Shown here: positions 11,102 to 19,130 of the stretch, piece by piece
Layout: each line of letters starts with the position of its first letter
How positions within the stretch are numbered: the first letter of the stretch is position 1
Assembly: GCA_049841135.1 (NCBI GenBank)
Contig: JASGHK010000006.1
Coordinates: 744,001 to 808,000 of the forward strand
Direction of reading: 5' to 3'
DNA from: JACRCT01 sp049841135
GTDB lineage: Bacteria; Myxococcota; Myxococcia; Myxococcales; UBA5297
DNA length: 64,000 bases
Notes under the pieces: model-generated
What the model was told of the DNA's origin: nothing
Seen by the model: the letters and a program-made list of their open reading frames with translations, nothing else
The model's database searches: none
Program-made: the position numbers and the translations under genes

Positions 11102-12646
11102 ATGTTCCGAACGAACCAGCCCGTGACGGCGGCGTCCTTCGTGGACCGAGAGGAGGAGCTGGGCCGCCTGCTCACTCTGGTGTCCCACCTCGAGGCGGGT
11201 CACCCCTCGTGGCTCGCGATTCTGGGGCCGCGGAAGATCGGCAAGACCAGCCTCATCCTCGAGTGCGCGAGGCGAACGCAGAGCGCTCGGGTGCGAATTG
11301 CGGCCATCGACGCGCTCGAGGAGACGCCCATCTCGCTGGAGTTCTTCAGGCGATACGCGTTACGCGCGCTCGACGTCCTCTTCGCGGAGGAGATCGGGCA
11401 GTCCCCCGAAGCCCTGGCGCGCACCCCCGGAGCCTATCGTGCCGCCATGGCCGGGGCCCCCGGCTTCAGGCGGCTCGATGAGGCGTCGCGCAGCCTCATC
11501 CTCGAGCTGCCGGACGCCCGGATCTCCAGCGCGCTCGTGCGGGCCTGCCTGGATCTTCCCGAGCGCCTCGCCACGGCGCTGAAGCTGCCCCTGGTCGTCG
11601 CCATCGACGAGTTCCAGGAGCTCGCGGCGTTGGCCTCCAAGAAGGGCGGAATCGAGCCCTATCCCATGATGCGCAGCGCCTGGCAGCGGCATCAGCGGTC
11701 GGCCTACGTCATCTCGGGTTCGGCTCGCACCATGATCGAGCGGCTGGTGACGTCGCGAAGCTCTCCCTTCTTCCAGCACTTCGCGCTCATGCGCCTCGGG
11801 CCTCTGCCCGAATCGGCCGCCCTGCGCCTGCTCATGGAGAACGCGCCTCGCGGCCGGCCGATCACGCAGGGCCTTGCGGCGGAGATCGTGCGGCTGTTGG
11901 GGACACGGCCCTTCTACCTTCAAATCGTCGGAGAGGCCCTCGCCCGACAGGAGCCGCCCATCGATCGCAGCACTCTCAAGAGCGTCGTGCAGGACCTGCT
12001 CTTCTCCAAGACGGGGCGCGTGTCGCTCTACTTCGAGAACGAGTTCGAGCGCCTGGTCGGAAGGTCGACCTTCCTGGCGAGCACGCTCGAGGCGCTCGCC
12101 GAGGGTCCCAAGCGAAACGCGGATTTGGCGCGTGCCATCGGTGCGACACCCGGCCAGACGAGCGGCTACCTCGAGCGGCTCGGCGACGCAGTGCTCCGCC
12201 GGGAAGACGGCCTCTTCGAGCTGGACGACCAGACGTTCGCGCTCTGGCTGCGCTGGCGCCGCCCAGGGGGCTCGGTGGTGCCGATGCAGGTGCTGGGCGA
12301 GGAAGGAGAGCGCGCGATCGCCGAGCACCTGGCGCGCTGCGGGTTCGAGCTCGTCTACCAGTCGAGGGCCTCGCGCGGCGCCTTCGATCTCCTCGCGATT
12401 CGTGGAGGCGAGCAACTCGGGGTCCAGGTCAAGCGCTGCCCCATGCCCCTGCGCTTCTCGCGCGCTGAGTGGAGCCGGATGCAGGGCGACGCGACCCGAT
12501 TCGGCTGGCGCTGGGTCGTCGCTGCGGTCTCGCCGTCGGGCACGGTCGTCCTCCTCGACCCCGTCCGGGCGCGCGTGGGGAAGGCGGTCGTGCTGCATGA
12601 GCAGGCCGCCGTCGAGAACATCGTGACCTGGATGGACCGCGGCTAG
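11102..12646 (+). CDS. Archaeal-type AAA ATPase fused to a PD-(D/E)XK-like nuclease domain (DUF234-like)
   Basis: 514 residues. N-terminal FVDREEEL leads into Walker A GPRKIGKTS (residues 42-50), and LPLVVAIDEFQEL (about 162-173) is the Walker B/DE box. VISGSARTMIERL and LGTRPFYLQIVGE are typical of the STAND-like archaeal ATPase family. A winged-helix section (ALAEGPKRNADLARAIGATP) follows, then from about residue 405 a domain with FDLLAIRGGEQLGVQVKR, the D...QxK pattern of restriction-endonuclease folds, as in the DUF234 C-terminus. Such proteins are often linked to mobile elements or defence (family knowledge). The start has a distinctive octamer repeat immediately upstream. It is the only gene of its cargo block, flanked by duplicate polymerase/flippase tails. 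Confidence 0.85.
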   Translation: MFRTNQPVTAASFVDREEELGRLLTLVSHLEAGHPSWLAILGPRKIGKTSLILECARRTQSARVRIAAIDALEETPISLEFFRRYALRALDVLFAEEIGQSPEALARTPGAYRAAMAGAPGFRRLDEASRSLILELPDARISSALVRACLDLPERLATALKLPLVVAIDEFQELAALASKKGGIEPYPMMRSAWQRHQRSAYVISGSARTMIERLVTSRSSPFFQHFALMRLGPLPESAALRLLMENAPRGRPITQGLAAEIVRLLGTRPFYLQIVGEALARQEPPIDRSTLKSVVQDLLFSKTGRVSLYFENEFERLVGRSTFLASTLEALAEGPKRNADLARAIGATPGQTSGYLERLGDAVLRREDGLFELDDQTFALWLRWRRPGGSVVPMQVLGEEGERAIAEHLARCGFELVYQSRASRGAFDLLAIRGGEQLGVQVKRCPMPLRFSRAEWSRMQGDATRFGWRWVVAAVSPSGTVVLLDPVRARVGKAVVLHEQAAVENIVTWMDRG

Positions 12647-12699
12647 GTCGGCCCGATGTCGCAGGTGACCGCCTGCAGCGCGGTAAGTCGAGGATCTCG

Positions 12700-12955
12700 G
12701 CGCGCGAAACCCTCCTACGAGCGCTTCGCCGTCCAGTTCGTCGCGATCTGGCTGGCCTTCCTCGTACAGGGTGCGCACACCTCGCTCGGCCAGGTCGCCG
12801 TCTTCTTCCTGTGGCCCCCGGCGGCTACGCGCTGCTGCGGCTCACCGCGAGCCGCTGGTCGGGAGGTGGCGCCGCGGCCACGAGCGGCTTCGTCCAGCGG
12901 GTGGACAGGTAGAGCGCGAGCGAGGCGCTGGAGAAGGCGTTGACGACGTAGTCTC
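12700..12955. pseudogene. Remnant of overlapping Wzy and Wzx gene tails (copy 2)
   Basis: On the plus strand CCCTCCTACGAGCGCTTCGC and the following ~100 bases repeat the end of the polymerase (10665 onward), reading PSYERFAVQFVAIWLAFLVQ up to a deletion after TGTGGCCC that shifts the frame; the terminal TAG is at 12910-12912. On the minus strand the same DNA from 12825 on is the end of the flippase gene. Copies 1, 2 and 3 (16370-16523) are similar but not identical. Copy 2 separates the ATPase-nuclease cargo from the IscA-lipoprotein cargo. Confidence 0.85.
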
Positions 12956-13008
12956 GTCCCGGCCGCTCGCGACCGCAGATCCAAGCCCGAACAAGGACAT
13001 CCCAACGC

Positions 13009-13080
13009 GTCCGCGCCCTCGAGGCGCAGGCGCACGACCTGCAGTCGGCCGGTCGCTACGCCGAGGCCGAGAAGCCGCAA
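13009..13080 (+). pseudogene. Possible TPR-protein fragment
   Basis: The frame starting at 13009 reads VRALEAQAHDLQSAGRYAEA, then EKPQ, matching the helix-turn-helix pattern of a tetratricopeptide unit (A..L...GRYAEAE). No start, neighbours or continuation are present. It could be chance similarity in GC-rich DNA. Confidence 0.25.
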
Positions 13081-13156
13081 GTCGCCAGCCCGGGACCGGT
13101 GAGCCCGTCTGGATCAGCTTGGGTCGCTGCTCACTTCACGGGACTGCCCGCCGTCT

Positions 13157-13561
13157 TCAGCCGCCGCAGCCGCAGCCGCTGCCGCCGCAGCCGCCATGGC
13201 CCTGGTCTTCCCCGCCACCGGAGCAGCCGCAGCCGCCCTCGGCTTCGCCGCCGGAGCAACCACAGCCCCCCGAGGGCTCGTTGGGGTTCTTGACGCGGAA
13301 GGCGCCCTTCTCTTCGATGAAGTCCACCTCTGCGCCCTCCATCAACCCCATGCTGTCGGGGTCGACGACCACGCGCAGCCCGTGCGACTCGAACTCCGTG
13401 TCGGTCGTCTCCGCGGGCTTCGGGTCGATACCCATGCCGTAGCGAAAGCCCGAGCAGCTCATCCCCTCGACCCACACGCGAATCCTGGCGTCCGGCATTC
13501 CGGCATCGGTGAGGCCCTGCTTGAGTCGGGCGGCAGCGGTCTCGGTCATGGTGATGGGCAT
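13157..13561 (-). CDS. A-type iron-sulfur carrier (IscA/ErpA/HesB family) with a Cys/Gly-rich tail
   Basis: 134 residues from ATG 13561, preceded by AGGAG. ETAAARLKQGL and the first conserved Cys in GMSCSGFRYGM (C36) fit the family; the second conserved pair is GGCGCSGG (C100, C102). This fold binds Fe-S clusters or iron and delivers them to target proteins. The ~30-residue extension after the CGC pair has about seven more Cys in a Gly-rich run plus a His, which ordinary IscA proteins lack. It may chelate extra metal (inference). The gene stands alone between remnants of polysaccharide genes and is convergent with nothing. Confidence 0.85.
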   Translation of the reverse strand: MPITMTETAAARLKQGLTDAGMPDARIRVWVEGMSCSGFRYGMGIDPKPAETTDTEFESHGLRVVVDPDSMGLMEGAEVDFIEEKGAFRVKNPNEPSGGCGCSGGEAEGGCGCSGGGEDQGHGGCGGSGCGCGG

Positions 13562-13816
13562 CGCTTCTCCTGTTGGCGATTCGAGGCCGACCAAGGTGCC
13601 AGATTCACCGGTCGCCGGATAGCGCCGAACTCGCCAGGCGGTCGCCTCCCAACTCCTGATGCCGCCAGGCGCAAGCGACCGGCGCGCTGGGCGCTCACCG
13701 CCGCGATCCCTGACGGGCGCCGACTGGGCCCCGGTGGGGGCTGCGCCTGGGCGCGTTCCCAGAGCAGCAGCGTCAGGTACTGGAAGCGTGGGCGCGGGAG
13801 AAAGGAAGGAGTCGAC
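13562..13816. other. Intergenic stretch with a possible polymerase-gene fragment
   Basis: Bases 13675-13697 (GCGACCGGCGCGCTGGGCGC and on) match the polymerase gene near 10052 exactly for 23 bases and roughly for another dozen, which may be another scrap of wzy-like DNA. The rest shows no supported gene; a minus-strand reading containing PRFQYLTLLLWERAQ looks protein-like but has no start or stop that makes sense. Confidence 0.35.
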
Positions 13817-13849
13817 TTCTCGAACGACGGGCAGGTCGTCGTTCGAGAA
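13817..13849 (-). terminator. Perfect 13-bp hairpin downstream of the DNDGDG lipoprotein gene
   Basis: TTCTCGAACGACG and its reverse complement CGTCGTTCGAGAA flank a 7-base loop. It lies 16 bases past the stop of the minus-strand gene ending at 13866. There is no U-tract, so it may stabilise the 3' end or act with Rho instead of being a canonical intrinsic terminator. Confidence 0.5.
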
Positions 13850-13865
13850 GCGAGGCGCATCGAGG

Positions 13866-15188
13866 TCAGCGGACGAGCTTGACGGTGAACAACCAGTCCT
13901 GGCTTCCAGCGTAGAGGATGGTCTGCTCGGTCTTCTCGGCGACGACGTTGTGGACCGAGTTGGCGGCGTCCCAGGCCTGAAGGTGGACCGTCCACGTCCC
14001 TTGCCACTTGCCGGTCGACAGGTTGTAGGTCTCGAAGGCCGGCAGGTAGGACCAGAAGAAGCCGTTCTTCAGGAGGGTGTCGCAGTTGGCGTCCCAGAAC
14101 GGCGTGGTGCTGTTGGGCGGGTCGTTGTAGTCGGTCGCCTCGATGAAGAAGGCCTTCACGTTCGCCTCGGCGCAGGTCGCGTAGGGGACGCCGTTGACGT
14201 CCACCAGCTGCGGCTTGAAGCGCGCGCCGGAGGCCACCGGGAGCAGGTCGAAGGTCACGTTGCTGGTTTGGTTGGAGATGACGTTGACGGTCTGCGTGGC
14301 GCTGTACCACAGCTCTTCGTAGGGCTTCCCGTCGCTGCCGGTGCGAACGACGATCCCGTCCATGACCACCTGGTGGGACCCGGGGCTCATGTTCCAGCTC
14401 CAGCCCTGCACCGGCTTGCCGTTCTGGTCGTTCTGGGTGCACTGCACGTCCTGCGGCGCGTCGTTGTTGAAGGAGACCCGGACCTTGCTGACGGCAGTGC
14501 CGTCGGCGATGCCGGTGCTGGCGCAGGGGACGATGGCGTTGTTCTTGTCGCGGAACTGCCAGAACAGCTGCGCGGTGCCGTCGCTGGAGGCGGGCGAGAG
14601 GTCCACGCTGACCGCCGGGTCGTCGTGACCGGTGACGCGCAGGGTCCCGGTGGCGGTGTAGACGGTGACGTTGGCGAGGTCGAGCGCGTCGATGCGGAAG
14701 GTATACGAGCCGAGGAGGAAGTGGGTGAGCTTGATGCCGTCCACATTGGCGGGGCTGCACGTGTAGTAGCCGTCGGATTCGAGGGTCTCCGCCCCCCTGG
14801 GCCCGGTCAGCGTGATGTGGATCTTCTCGACCTCCGGGGTCTGGTTGCAGGGATGGCCAGCGAAGGTCCAGTAGAAGGAGATGTCCCCTTCGCCGGCATC
14901 GGAGGCAAGACCACCATCGCCCGCTCCGGCATCACCTGGGCCAGCATCCGTTCTCGAGCCAGCGTCCTCCACCCCGCTGTCAGGGGGGCTCACGCCCGCG
15001 TCCGGTGCAGTCACGCACATGGCGAAGATCGAACAGTCCTGGTCGGCGCAGTCCGTAAAGCCGTCGCCATCGTTGTCCGCGCCGTCCTTGCAGCTCGCGA
15101 GCGAGTCCTCCCGCGCCGGTGCGCCTGACGAGCAGTTGGCAAGGACGAAAGCCAGCATCAACAGACCTACCGTCGAAGCGATACGCAC
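13866..15188 (-). CDS. Secreted lipoprotein with a DNDGDG calcium-type Cys motif
   Basis: Start taken as GTG 15188, with GGAGG five bases upstream; this yields VRIASTVGLLMLAFVLANC, a lipoprotein signal with lipobox LANC. Residues ~30-60 hold CKDGADNDGDGFTDCADQDC, a Cys-bracketed DxDxDG loop common in myxobacterial surface proteins. An Ala/Asp/Gly-rich low-complexity linker (DAGSRTDAGPGDAG) follows, then ~340 residues of beta-rich sequence with several Cys (HPCNQTPEVEKIHITLTG; LLPVASGARFKP). About 440 residues in all. No enzymatic motif is visible. Likely an outer-membrane-anchored surface protein of unknown function. It is transcribed in the same direction as the IscA-like gene, ~300 bases upstream of it. 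Confidence 0.75.
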   Translation of the reverse strand: MRIASTVGLLMLAFVLANCSSGAPAREDSLASCKDGADNDGDGFTDCADQDCSIFAMCVTAPDAGVSPPDSGVEDAGSRTDAGPGDAGAGDGGLASDAGEGDISFYWTFAGHPCNQTPEVEKIHITLTGPRGAETLESDGYYTCSPANVDGIKLTHFLLGSYTFRIDALDLANVTVYTATGTLRVTGHDDPAVSVDLSPASSDGTAQLFWQFRDKNNAIVPCASTGIADGTAVSKVRVSFNNDAPQDVQCTQNDQNGKPVQGWSWNMSPGSHQVVMDGIVVRTGSDGKPYEELWYSATQTVNVISNQTSNVTFDLLPVASGARFKPQLVDVNGVPYATCAEANVKAFFIEATDYNDPPNSTTPFWDANCDTLLKNGFFWSYLPAFETYNLSTGKWQGTWTVHLQAWDAANSVHNVVAEKTEQTILYAGSQDWLFTVKLVR

Positions 15189-15293
15189 TCTTTCCTCCGC
15201 GATGATGCTGCCGGTGCAGGGGCCGCATGGTAGCAGCCCTGCCAAGGCTCGGCGCAGAGCAGTGTGTCCGTGGTAGCTCCGCCGCGGAGAGCC

Positions 15294-16214
15294 TCAGCAT
15301 CCAAGACGGTTGAGGGCTAGCCGCTCCTCCTCTTCGAGCCGCTTCCTCCTGAACTCCATCTCCGGGTCCAGGTCGGCGGGGGCCGCGTAGCGGTCACCCA
15401 GATCGGGCGTCGCCGTGGCGGGGCGCTCTTGGCGCCGAGGGTGGTAGGCGTTCCGGTAGCGCTCGCTGTCGCCGTCCACGACCGCTTCCGCCCACGTCAG
15501 TCCGACGCTGTAGCCCCGGTACTCGCGTCCGACCTGCGCCAGAACCTTCAGCGCCCAGTACCGCGCCTCGCCTCCGGTCGCCAGGTGGGGAAGCGCGAGC
15601 TTGCGAAGTGCCTCCAGCGCCAGGTGGCAGCCCGCAGCCTCGTCGTCGTATGCAGCGCGGTCGTCGTCGTCCACCCGGCCGCCGCACAGGTGCTTCAGCC
15701 CACGCTTGGCGGCGCAGGTCATGACCAGGAACTCCTCGACACCGGCGACCCACGCCTCACGGGCGATCTCGCCGGGAGCGCGCAGGCTCCGGCACCGCAC
15801 GGCGAAGGCAAACTCCGGCTCGGTCGCTGGCAGGTCGGCCCACGTGGGCTCGAGGTTGTCGCGGTCCCCGGGTGGAGGACAGCCGATGGCCGCAGCGCGA
15901 ACCCGGCCTTCCCTGGAGAAACGCCAGCGCTGTGCCTCCCAGGCCTCGCGCAACTGCTGCTGTTCGGTCAACGCCTGGAAGACCGCCCAGCGACCAGCGC
16001 CCACGAGCGCGTTCCGGCCGCGGGCGCCGAACGGGCCGTCCTCGCAGAAGACGCGCAGGAAGCAGTCCCAGGCGGGCTCCGTGTCCACCATGTGGCTTGG
16101 GAGCTTCCCGGCGGAGAGGTGCGCGAGGAACGGGAAGGCGAGCTGCTCGGGCTCCCAGCGCACCCAGCGGTCCCACGTCTCGTCTCCGTGCTTCGGCCGC
16201 AACGAGAGCTGCAT
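15294..16214 (-). CDS. Hypothetical cytoplasmic protein
   Basis: 306 residues from ATG 16214, with GGAGGG five bases upstream. The protein is rich in Trp, Arg and Glu (ETWDRWVRWEPEQLAF; WRFSREGRVRAAAIGC; the end RRKRLEEEERLALNRLGC is a short charged helix). There is no signal peptide or membrane helix and I recognise no domain. VGAGRWAVFQALTEQQQLRE and GVEEFLVMTCAAKRGLKHLC suggest an alpha-helical fold. It belongs to the cargo block between polymerase/flippase tail copies 2 and 3. Confidence 0.6.
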   Translation of the reverse strand: MQLSLRPKHGDETWDRWVRWEPEQLAFPFLAHLSAGKLPSHMVDTEPAWDCFLRVFCEDGPFGARGRNALVGAGRWAVFQALTEQQQLREAWEAQRWRFSREGRVRAAAIGCPPPGDRDNLEPTWADLPATEPEFAFAVRCRSLRAPGEIAREAWVAGVEEFLVMTCAAKRGLKHLCGGRVDDDDRAAYDDEAAGCHLALEALRKLALPHLATGGEARYWALKVLAQVGREYRGYSVGLTWAEAVVDGDSERYRNAYHPRRQERPATATPDLGDRYAAPADLDPEMEFRRKRLEEEERLALNRLGC

Positions 16215-16369
16215 CGGCACCCTCCGGGTCTCGGATGTCGCCTCCCTGCCAAGGCCGTGCCCGCATCCGCCGCTCTGCGCGGGCTTCACCAAGCCCGGCC
16301 GGGATGCACAGGAAGGGTGCAGCGTGTGCAACCGCCGCCTCCGCGGCTGGCCTTCTTCGGCGGGCGCGT

Positions 16370-16523
16370 CCTCGTCCAGGGCGCGCTCAGCTCGCTCGCC
16401 CAGGTCGCCGTGTTCTTCCCGGGGGTCGATCTGCGGCTACGCGCTGCTGCGGCTCACCGCGAGCCGCTGGTCGGGAGGCGGCGCCGCGGCCGCGAGCGGC
16501 TTCGTCCAGCGGGTGAACAGGTA
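16370..16523 (+). pseudogene. Remnant of the Wzy polymerase tail (copy 3), antisense to the flippase end
   Basis: CGTCCTCGTCCAGGGCGCGC, CTCGCCCAGGTCG and GGCTACGCGCTGCTGCGGCT match the end of the polymerase gene at 10720-10868, with TAG at 16521-16523. A short divergence after TTCTTCC breaks the frame. It overlaps the last ~87 bases of the intact flippase gene on the other strand, which shows that in the ancestral locus the two genes were convergent and overlapped. Confidence 0.8.
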
Positions 16524-17816
16524 GAGCGCGAGCGAGGCGCTGGAGAAGGCGCTGACGTAGGCCACCGCGAGCCCGGTCGCGCCCCAGCGCGGGATCAGCA
16601 GGGCGCCGACCGTGGCCATGACCAGCGCGAGCAGGACGTCGAAGGAGAAGCGGGTCCACATCCGGCGCGCGATGATCAGCGGGTAGCCGAGGATGGTGTT
16701 GAGGGCCTCGGGGAGCGTGCCCAGCGCGAGGACGGCGAGGATGGGCCAGCCTGCCTTAAAGCCCGGCCCGTAGCCCGACATGATGGTCTTGGAGAGCAGG
16801 CTGAGCGCCACGGCGGGGAGCGCGACCAGGCCCAGGTTGAGCAGCAGGTTCGCGCGGTTCACCCGGCGGAAGCCGGCGGCGTCGGAGCGGCCCTCGAGGT
16901 TGGAGAGCATCGGCAGCACGAAGCGGAAGACCGTCGCCGGCACGAAGAGCAGCGCCACGCGCCAGCGGTCGGCGGCGGTGTACAGGCCGAGCTGCGGGTA
17001 GCCCTGCGGCCGGCTGGCGAGGAGCGCGTTGCAGGCCCACAGCGCCGGGGCGACGGTGAAGGACGCGAGGAAGGCGGGGAGGCTGAAGCTCCAGAACACC
17101 GGCGCCTCCCTGCGCCAGCCGGAGTCCTGGCCGTCGAGGCCCGCCTGGGTTCGCTGCTCGCGCAGCAGCCGGTGGTTGAGCAGGACGTTGACGAGGAGCG
17201 AGGCCGCGTTGCCGGCGACCGCGCCGTGGACGCCGCCCTTCCAGGCCCCGAGCAGCGTCAGCGGGAAGGCGAGCAGGCCGCTCACGCCGCCGGCGCGGGC
17301 CAGCGCGCGGAAGGCCTCGAACCCGGACAGCGCGCCGGTCTGGAAGGAGAGGACCGCGTTGAAGAGGACCATGGTGGCGCCGAGCGCGAGCGGCGCCGAC
17401 AGGGAGGGCGCGGAGAGGATGCGCGCGCTGAGCCAGGGCGCCAGCGCGACCAGCGCCAAGGACATCACCCCGCCGGAGACGAGCGAGGCCACCGAGGACA
17501 TCTTCAGGATGCGCGCCACCCGGGCGGGGTCGCTCTCGCGGTACTCGGCGACGAAGCGGGTGGCGGTGAGCCCGAGCCCGAGCACGGAGAAGGCGCCCAG
17601 GGTGTTGACCGTGCTCAGGACCATGCCGAGCTCGCCGAAGCCGGCCTGCCCCATCAGGCGGGCGCAGCCGATGGACGCGGCCAGGTTGAAGCTGCGGGAC
17701 AGGACGGCGGCGAAGAGCGACCAGAAGAGCCCGGAGGCGAAGCGGCCGCGCAGCGAGCCGGCCGGGAAGAGCCGCTCGCGGTGGCGCTTCCAGAAGGCGC
17801 GCAAGGAAGGGATCAC
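16437..17816 (-). CDS. Wzx-like polysaccharide flippase (MATE/PST family)
   Basis: About 459 residues with 12-14 membrane helices (SGLFWSLFAAVLSRSFNLAA, FGELGMVLSTVNTLGAFSV, SSVASLVSGGVMSLALVAL, LLNLGLVALPAVALSLL). GFGELGMVLSTVNTLGAFSVL is characteristic of polysaccharide exporters that move lipid-linked repeat units across the inner membrane. The start is GTG 17816, whose GTGA overlaps the stop of the upstream glycosyltransferase, indicating translational coupling. Its 3' end overlaps the remnant polymerase tail and is itself duplicated at 10.8 and 12.8 kb. Confidence 0.85.
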   Translation of the reverse strand: MIPSLRAFWKRHRERLFPAGSLRGRFASGLFWSLFAAVLSRSFNLAASIGCARLMGQAGFGELGMVLSTVNTLGAFSVLGLGLTATRFVAEYRESDPARVARILKMSSVASLVSGGVMSLALVALAPWLSARILSAPSLSAPLALGATMVLFNAVLSFQTGALSGFEAFRALARAGGVSGLLAFPLTLLGAWKGGVHGAVAGNAASLLVNVLLNHRLLREQRTQAGLDGQDSGWRREAPVFWSFSLPAFLASFTVAPALWACNALLASRPQGYPQLGLYTAADRWRVALLFVPATVFRFVLPMLSNLEGRSDAAGFRRVNRANLLLNLGLVALPAVALSLLSKTIMSGYGPGFKAGWPILAVLALGTLPEALNTILGYPLIIARRMWTRFSFDVLLALVMATVGALLIPRWGATGLAVAYVSAFSSASLALYLFTRWTKPLAAAAPPPDQRLAVSRSSA

Positions 17817-19001
17817 GGCGCGCGCGACGCCGCCTGCGCGCCGAACGGCCAGGTCGCGGGGCCCGAGGCCTCGGGCGCGCGGCGCTTCGGGCGCGCCAGG
17901 TCGTCGAAGCGCTCGCAGATGCGGGCCCAGCCGAAGCGCGCGGCGTTCGTGATCGCCCGCGCGGCCAGGGCCTCGCGCAGCTCGGGCCGGGTGACGACGG
18001 ACTCCATCGCCTGCGCCAGCGCCTCGGCGTCTCCGGTCTGGAAGCGCAGCCCGCAGCCGTCGGGGACGGTCTCCTTGAGCCCGCCGTGGTCGCTGGCGAT
18101 CACCGGGACCCCGCAGGCCTGGGCCTCCACGGCCGCCATGCCGAACATTCTCGTAGGCCACCGTCGGCATCACCAGCGCGCTGGCCATGTTGTAGACCGC
18201 CGCGAGGCGCTCCTCCTCCACCGGGCCGAGATAGGCCCCTCCCGCCTGCGCGATCCGCTCGGGCCAGGGACCTTGCTCGGCGCGGCCGAACTGGCCGACG
18301 GGCCCGGCGAGGACGAGGTGCGCGCGGACTCCGCGGGCGCGCAGGCGGCGGTAGGCCTCGAGCAGCACGTCGGAGCCCTTCTGCTCGCAGACGCGGCCCA
18401 CGTAGAGCAGGACGGGATCTTCGAGCCCCAACTCGCGCCGCTCCCGCTCGCCGGCCGGGCGATCGGGCGAGAACTGGTCGAGGTTCACGCCGTTGAAGAG
18501 GACGTCCATCCGCTCCGGCGGGAGGTTCCAGTAGGTGGAGGACTCCGCGAGGCAGTACTGCGAGCACGGCAGCAACAGGTCGAACGAGCTGAGCGCGCGG
18601 CGGTAGAGCGGGGCCCAGGGCATGCGCCGCCCTCGTCTGAAGACGAAGTAGTCGAAGGAGAGCGCGGTGAGGTCGGCCACGGGTTGCGCCAGGAGGCCGC
18701 CCTCGGGGACCCCGTGGAAGTGGGCCACGTCCACGTGGCGGTCGCGCCGGGCGAGGTCGGCCAGCGCGCGTCCCAGGAACTCGAGCTGGCGAGGCGGATG
18801 GGGCGTGACGCAGTGGACGAAGCGCAGCTCCACGCCGTCCACGAGCCGCGTCTCGGTCCGGTCGCCGAACGAGTAGACGACGACGCGGTCACCCCGCCGG
18901 GCCTGGACGCGCGCCATCTCCCAGATTCGGCGCTGGACGGCTCCGCCGAAGCGGTGCAGCACCGGGACGTCGCTCGCCGGACCCATGTGGACGATCTGCA
19001 T
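17813..19001 (-). CDS. GT-B (GT4-type) glycosyltransferase (one apparent frameshift)
   Basis: ATG 19001 (MQIVHMGPASDVPVLHRFGG) starts a typical GT4 N-terminal fold with the GGAVQRRIWEMARVQARRGD donor-side loop. VLFNGVNLDQFSP, LYVGRVCEQKGSDVLLEAYR and, after the break, FGMAAVEAQACGVPVIASD with the E..A(C)G(V)PV signature form the nucleotide-sugar domain. The frame is broken near 18148 (GAGATG read as GAGAATG on the coding strand); repaired length is about 395 residues. It adds a sugar to the lipid-linked repeat unit in the cytoplasm; donor and acceptor are unknown. It overlaps the flippase start by four bases. Confidence 0.9.
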
Positions 19002-19130
19002 GGGGCGAAGGTAGGGGCGGCAGGCGCAGCGCGTCAGGCGGTCCTTGGTCTGGCCCATCGGGGCGCCGCGGGTTGTCGGGGCCGAACGGAACGTCGCAGC
19101 TTTGGGCGACGTGGAGCCAGGGGAGGGTGG

